DNA from: Cyanophora paradoxa
Taxonomy: Eukaryota > Glaucocystophyceae > Cyanophorales > Cyanophoraceae
Assembly: GCA_004431415.1 (NCBI GenBank)
Contig: QPMI01000039.1
Coordinates: 310,001 to 374,000, forward strand
Reading direction: 5' to 3'
DNA: 64,000 nucleotides
Made by a program: the position numbers and the translations under genes. Under the pieces are notes generated by a model, which searched no databases, was not told the DNA's origin, and worked only from the letters and a program-made list of their open reading frames with translations. Position 1 is the stretch's first letter, and each line of letters opens with the position of its first letter. Positions 57,761 to 64,000 of this stretch are shown piece by piece.

Positions 57761-60396
57761 ATGCGGTCCGGGATCCGTAGATCCAACTGTGGACTGCCAA
57801 CAGTGTACGCGAGCCGAGCTCGAGCGCGGCCGAGCAACTTGCCTCTCCTTGTGCTGGCAGTCTCCCTCCTGTCCTTGGGGGGCCTCCGCGTCTGCTCCGC
57901 TGCCGGTGCGTCACCAGTCAACGGCTCCGGTCGCGAAGACTCTGAGACGAGAAACTGAACAAACGACTGCAGTTGTGATAGCGAGCGTATCTCCCGTTCG
58001 GGGCTCGGTATTGGGAGGCACGTGGGTGAGTGCGCGCGCCGAAGCGTCGCGTGGCCGCTGCTAACGGCCATTGGTGCTGCAAGGTGACGATCACGGGCAC
58101 GTCATTTTCGCAATACAACGGAAGTCTCGAATCCAAAAACGACGTGTATATCGGGAGGACTCTTGAAAGTCTCCCGGCCGCTCTGACCGACGACATCCTG
58201 CTTCTGCCTTTGACAGCGCCTGTGGTAATTTTTCAAAGCGTGTCCACGTGCATTCCGGTGCGCGGATGGCATAGTCTGCTATGGCTAGCTATAGCGCTTG
58301 TGCCCTTATCGATCCGATCAGAATGAGGATCTGTGCACGACGGAGAGGATTATATGCGAGATGGCAGAGGGTCTTCCGGGGGAGGAAACGACGGTGCGCG
58401 GCCTACTGTGCCTCGCTTCTTTTATATGGCAGAATTCGAAGCATGGTTCGCAATTGCAATTTCTGACGGGAACATACTGCGCAGGGGCTGGACGTAGCAG
58501 TGCGCCGTACTGTTGCAGGCTGGGACCCTATTTACGCAGCCTTTTGATTCGCGTACGCGTTGCCGCAAGGTTCTGGTCGACGGCGCCGACGTGGCAGTCA
58601 AGACGTCGGCGTACTCTTTCATGCTGGGTGAGCATTAATATTAGCCGTCGTCCTTTCTGAGCGTAAGAAGCGGCTCATGGCTCATGGTCTTGTGCCGCAG
58701 TTCAGACGCCTGTGGTGGACGCCTTGAACGCTTCCGCTGTCATAGTGAGAATTCCTCGCTCGCTTCTAGATCTGGAGCTACCGGTACCAGTACCTCGCTT
58801 ACTGTAGCTGCACGCATTCGTGCGCAGTTCGATGACGCGATCAACTTGCGATTCAAGGTCTGGGCAAAACCAGGAGCTTGAGGCTTAAGCGCTAGCGTCG
58901 CTTTTCCTCGATCGCTGCACGCCTTAGTTATTAATTCAAATACTGACGGATGCTTCCGTCGAGCAGAATCCCACAGCAGACGGGCTCGGCTTGAACCACG
59001 ATTACATCTGGGATGACGCGGTTGAGCGAGGCAGGTTCAACTTGACGGCTGGAGACGGGCGCGTCGAGTTCTACGATGCGTGCGTTTCCACGCAGCCGCG
59101 GCATGCACAGCGCGGTGCCTATTTTTAACCGCAATTGCAAGCGCAGCCTGAACAGGAGGGCTTTTGGGGCTGGATGGTCAGTGAAAGCTTGGGGGGGGGG
59201 GGGGGGGGGGGGGGGGATTCGGAGGAGGAGTGCAAGAAAAAGGGGGGCGAGGAGGGCGAGTGGGGGGGCGGGGCGGGGGGGGGGGGGGGGGGGTGGAGGG
59301 AGGTGCGGGGGCGGGGGATTTCCATCCTCTGACGTATTTTGCGTACAGGTCTCTAACCGGTCGAGTTGGACTCATCACTGGAGGAAGCTACAAGCTCCGG
59401 TCACTCTCCAGTCGCTGTTTCTGATCCCCACAAAATCTCTGATCATGAGTACACGGCAGCTTCCGTTACACGTACAACTACGATATCGACGGAGATAGAA
59501 TCGTACGAGGATTCGGATTCGCCAGAGCTGTCGGTGCTTTGAATCGCGTGAATGGTGCCGGCGAACTCTACAACTTCCAGGTCTGCGCTCATAATTATGC
59601 ACGGGCCGGCGCCCGGGTCGAGCGATGTCGTTTCTTTGATCGCCGCATCCTACCGGAAGGTCGCGGCGCTGGTGCAATCAATCTCTGCTAAGAGGTCCTC
59701 TCTGCTCGGCGGCTTGGTCGTCACCATCAACGGCCAGGTGTGGTTTCGAGGCTGCGATGCAGAATTCCGTCTGACACTGACACTTACTGCGTTTCTCATG
59801 ATCAGGGATTTTCGCCGAACTCGGACATCCTCCGGGTGTACGCGGCGGGACAGCCGTGCACCATCCTCTTCTCGAGCTATGAGGTGATCGTCTGCCGCAC
59901 AATGCCGGGAGCGGCCAAGACCGGCACTGCAGCTCACTTCGACGGGCCGCGAGGAATCGTGCGCATGCGTTATGTACACTGGATCTCGATACACCGGAGG
60001 AACGTTTCCTAAGCGTTTCGTGTGCATCGCAGATCTATCAACAATATCTAAGGCCATCAACCGGTTCTTTCTCAAGTCCCGAGCATTACAAGAGTCTCGC
60101 GACATACCCCTCGAAGCCGGACGCAACGTACCTGCTGGTACAGGAGCACTTCATCTCAAACGGGGTGGTCGGGGCGCACAGGTGCGCAAACTGCGCGCCC
60201 CCGGGGCCCGACCAGCGCACTTTTATGCTCAAATTTTGACCCTTGCTAATTGCATGCGTATAACAGAATGACGACCTGGTTTACAGCACCGGAAACGACA
60301 GGCTACACCTTTTACTACTGTGCGCAGTATCGAAGTTGATACACATATATGCATCTAGATCTTGATCTAGAGGGTCGACTTTGGAATTTAAATGCT

Positions 60397-60442
<46 letters not shown>

Positions 60443-63400
60443 CAAGCGTGAGGGGCTTACATTCTTCTTTTTCGACTTTGCGCGCAGCGTCCGACGATTA
60501 CGGGGAGCTCTACATCGCGAGGTCCGCGGTTGATTTAATTTAATTAATTTATAATGTGTCTTTGCGAACTGGCCAACTGCATATAGCTAGTTCCATATAT
60601 ATGCCTGCAGCTGGGTGGGGAGTTGCTCTCATTTCCGCTCGCCTCCGTTCTTAAGCTTGTCTTCTCAGCTCTCCGGAGGAGGCAGCCGGCGCCTCGTCCC
60701 CAACGCTTTTTAACAAGAATTGGGGCGCCAAGGGCGTGTATAAGACCGAAACCAACAATATTCAGGCGCGCCATTGGACGCAACTCGTCGATTTCACTTG
60801 TTCTAAAGCTTGTCGCTGATCATGGAGATTCACGTTGCGATGCCAACTGGCAGGTCTCTAAGAAGTACGAGCTCCAAAAGGGCCAGAAACTGTACCTTCA
60901 AAGTCTTATGACGAGTGATGGAGGTATCTTAAACTCTTCAGGATATCTAAGAAAAACGTTTTTTATGCGGCGTATGTATAAATGCCTCTCCAGGAAATAT
61001 GTTCCAGGAGGTTGCCGTCAAGATGGGCTTCATGCCTTTCAACAAGAAAGACAACCCCAAGGCCGTAGATGAACATCAGGTCCGGCATCTCGGCCTATCG
61101 GGCAGAACACGCTGGCAATGTCGATGCGGAATGTTGACTTCGATTTCGCAGCGATTGACCGTGACTTGGACCCCTCAAGGCGATAGGCAGACGATCGATG
61201 CGTCGAGCGCTTCTGCAGGGGCGACCATGGTTCTCGCGCTCGAGGGCCGGACGGAGTCTGTCTCTGCCGAGGCGACGGCCGACGAAATGAGGGCGGCCGT
61301 CGCCGCGATAGCGATGCCCATCAGTCGCAATAGCGCAGCGTCGTACGGCGAGACCATGCCCTCAAGCAGCTTCCTTTTCATCGACACCATGGAAGGCAAC
61401 GACAGACCCTCGCACCTCAGCGGCGGCGGAAGCACTGCCGTCGACATAACCACGAGTTTCCGGGGGGCGTCTTCGACCAAGTTCGTGTTTGCCAGCGACG
61501 GGTGCGTAATTTGTATCGCGTCGACGTCGATTATGATCATAACGCAAACGCACTACCGTTCATGATCAGCTCACAATACTGATCGCTGTTTCAGCTCTGC
61601 TCAAGTGGTAAATCCGGACAACGGCTGGCGCGCAGCTCTGATGGCCTCCTACAACACGAGCGATTACCCTGTCTGGTGAAACATTATGAAATGCCATTGA
61701 TGTTCTAGCCGTTGCGGTTCTTTAAACTGCGGTGATGCCTCACGCTCCGATTTTCGCAGGTGCATGGCCTACCGACTTGCTCCAGGTTCGAAGGCGAACA
61801 TGATCAGTGCGTTTCGCTTTCTGAAACGATTTCGAGTTCTCAAGCAGTCTACAAATTAAACATTCGGCATGCTGACTACGCCCGTAGTCAAAACGGACAA
61901 GGGTTGGTTCAGCGTACGGCTCAACCTGCCCGTCAACAGGTATGAGACTGCAGACAGCGCGACGTACGCGTAGTTCGCCTTTCTTCTTAAGTTTGAGTTG
62001 CGGTCGAAACAGTGATGCCGCTACCTACAAAGAGGCGGCAAACTGGGGAGCTATCACTGACGATGACCAGTGGCACTACACGTGCATCGATATCGATGCG
62101 CAGGTGATTAAGGCCATACGGATTCGCTTCTTGCAATTGCTTTCCCGCTCAGACAGTCCTCTTTAATTGCTCTGCAGCTGCGCGCAAGCCCCAGAGTTGG
62201 GAGATCCTCCAAGGTCAACGGCATACTGATCCACGCTCCTCTGGATAATTTCAACGTTATGACGGGGACTATGTGGATCGACGATTTCAGCGTCTCCGTC
62301 TATCCGCCCGGCTGGATCCGGGATGTCGCCGTCTCCCTCTCCGGCAGGCAGTACACTGTCACGTTCAGCACATGCGCCCCCGTCCCGCTCCTCTCTGTCA
62401 GCAGCGTCAGCGCGGGGACCGCCACTGTGACAAAAGCCCGCGCTGGGGGTGCGGACGGCAAGATGGCCCTTTCCGCGCCCGGTCGCCTGAGCGCCACTGC
62501 GCCCATCGCCCTCGAGGCTACTGCTGCGGAAGTTGCGGCCGCATTTCTGGGTGTTGGCGCGAATGTGTCCGTATCTCGCACTGGCTACTGCTTCAAGAGT
62601 ACATTTGATGTAAGCTGCTTGCAATTGGCTGATTCTAGATTTAGACCTCGAGCCCGAATTCGAAGATCTGATCGTGATATACGCTTGCAATTTTGCACGT
62701 TTGAACGTGCACAGATAACCTTCATCAACATACCAGGGGACGTTCCTCCCCTGAGCGCGACCATCTCGGACTCTCCTGCGGAGGTCGCGGCCTCGACTTC
62801 CGTGACTGAAATTGCTAGCGGAGGCTTTGTGGACTACATACCTGGAGAATTCCTGTCCACACCCGGCGCGTATATACGTATACAATATACACGCTCGTGT
62901 AACTGTGCGAGGTCGACGTCTGACAGTGCGCTTGCGCTTATATATGAACGTACAGAGGTCTTACCTCAACTCCTCGTGGAAGTGAACGGCCTGCGCGCGG
63001 GCTGCGGGCGGAACGGGAGCCTCGTCGCCTCGTGTGACTTCGACTACTCGGAAGGTGCCGCAGCCGCCTTGCGCTCGCGCTCAAGTACGACGGGCGCCCA
63101 CTGAGACTGCCGGCGCCGCTTCTCAGCTGCCACGCCTGAGCTGTCGGCGACGACACCAGCGTCCGGTGCGATGCTCTCGCCGCTGATTAATATAAAATTC
63201 CGTCTTTTCGAGATGACGGCCATGGCCAGGCCTTGCCGGGACGACAATCACCATCACCGGCGACTTCAAGGATCTTGACGCGGGCGCGACTTGGGACGTG
63301 GACATCCAGCTAAGCATCGACGACGACGCGGACATCGCGGCCGTCCCGGCGCGCCGCCGCCTGCAGGGGCACGATCGCGAGCTCGAGCTCGAGGAAGAGC

Positions 63401-63996
63401 CGCGGGACCCAAGGGAAGTTCACCTTGCGGAGCACCGGCCTGCAGATCCCAAGCCGGAGACCGGGTCTTACCGCAAGTACATGCATATGCAGCCTGCACG
63501 TGCACCGTCACCGCGCAACGCCGCTATGAACCACGGAGACCCGCGCATTTACACGGCTCCTGCAGCGAGCTCGAGGATGCCCTCCACGGTGCCGGAGAAG
63601 CTCACGCGCATGTCTCGCATCGTTCGATCGAATTCCGGCACCATTCCGGGTGCTGAAATTGAGCACCCCGCGGAGGAGAACCCACTGGCGTTTGTCTCCA
63701 AGATCATGAACCCGCAGACGGAGCCGGCGACGGCGCCCGTTTCGGATCCAGCGCAATCTCCATCGATACCGTTCGCTTCTGGAGACGAGTCTGCTCGTGA
63801 GACTTCGACAGGCGTCTCTAGAGGTCGCGAGCTCCAGGCTATCGCACGGCCGGACACGTACCCTAGTGCGCCCTTCACCGCCGACGAGAAATCGAAGATC
63901 ATCGCGTACATCAACGAGCTACGGGATCTACACAGCGCCCCGCCTGTGGTCTGGGATGATACGTTGGCAGGGTGCGCTGTACTGTCATTGCGCTGA
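57761..63996 (+). CDS. Host secreted IPT/TIG, fibrocystin-like protein (partial at right edge)
   Basis: ATG 57761 is followed by a hydrophobic segment (LPLLVLAVSLLSLGGLRVCSAA), consistent with a signal peptide. The next exon VVIASVSPVRGSVLGGTW splices across GTGAGT...TGCAAG to VTITGTSFSQ, a classic IPT/TIG domain. Later exons hold VLVDGADVAVKTSAYSFMLG, GATMVLALEGRTESVSAEAT and ADEMRAAVAAI, and GTATVTKARAGGADGKMALS followed by ALEATAAEVAAAFLG, which follow the strand-and-helix repeat of fibrocystin/PKHD1-like proteins, plus GTTITITGDF (about 63240), another IPT-like start. The final region (63877-63960, TADEKSKIIAYINELRDLHS then APPVVWDDTLAG) matches the start of a CAP (SCP/TAPS) domain and may belong to this or a second gene. 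Exon structure is approximate and the gene continues beyond the window. Confidence 0.55.
59190..59300. repeat. Poly-G tracts
   Basis: Two G runs of about 15-25 bases (near 59192-59216 and 59276-59292) lie in a probable intron. Similar C or G runs occur at 45183-45200 and 51688-51735 and are likely sites of sequencing error. Confidence 0.85.
60397..60440. repeat. (TA)n microsatellite in an intron
   Basis: About 20 TA units between putative exons of the fibrocystin-like gene. Confidence 0.9.
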
Positions 63997-64000
63997 CGGC

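Noticed and set aside
1-64000. tRNA or rRNA genes
   Set aside because: I saw no cloverleaf with a convincing T-loop and anticodon arm, and no rRNA sequence; a covariance-model search would be needed to exclude them.

Overview
The window holds a complete integrated DNA virus of the Maverick/Polinton, mavirus-type virophage and polinton-like virus (PLV) group, sitting in the GC-rich, intron-rich chromosome of a unicellular eukaryote. I cannot name the host. Short GT-AG introns rich in CCCCGCC, a Rheb GTPase, a bHLH-zipper factor and a fibrocystin-like surface protein fit a GC-rich protist or alga. The provirus is AT-richer, has densely packed intronless genes and spans 737-34573. It is bounded by 1044-bp terminal inverted repeats (TIRs) at 737-1780 and 33530-34573, and flanked by the 6-bp direct repeat CGGCGC (731-736 and 34574-34579), the size of target duplication left by Polinton integrases.

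Virus layout, left to right: unknown 203-aa gene; two divergent minor-capsid (penton-like) genes; double-jelly-roll major capsid protein; A32/FtsK-type packaging ATPase; a coiled-coil virion-type protein; a small Cys-containing protein; a small AT-hook protein; an AEP primase-SF3 helicase; protein-primed Polinton-type PolB; DDE (rve) integrase; a minus-strand patatin phospholipase with an F5/8C-like tail; a 1951-aa fibre with a peptidase S74 autochaperone; a 102-aa gene; two paralogous 280-aa genes; a zinc-ribbon protein; a D12 adenine methyltransferase; a 51-aa CxxC gene; and an S-adenosylmethionine decarboxylase whose 3' end lies inside the right TIR. Together these supply integration, replication, packaging, capsid, attachment and membrane-penetration functions plus two small-molecule/DNA-modifying enzymes. 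No maturation protease was recognised.

A 6.29-kb block running from inside the minor capsid gene to inside the helicase gene is present twice in tandem (3869-10160 and 10161-16450). The copies appear to differ only by single-base changes in homopolymers. Every affected gene is intact in at least one copy. This is either a very recent duplication or an assembly artefact; collapsed, the virus is about 27.5 kb.

Host flanks: on the left, the last exon of an unidentified gene (88-219) and a long acidic/Ser-rich reading frame into which the virus inserted. That frame continues across the repaired empty site into the right flank (34580-34629 and onward exons). Further right are a PUS1/TruA-type pseudouridine synthase (minus, about 39129-42523), a Rheb GTPase (minus, 43237-44195), a bHLH-leucine zipper factor (minus, 45018-46814), about 10 kb of repeats (40-bp minisatellite, 197-bp tandem repeats, duplicated 1.5-kb segments, a MITE-like inverted-repeat element), and a secreted IPT/TIG-fibrocystin-like gene with CAP-like coding sequence running off the right edge.
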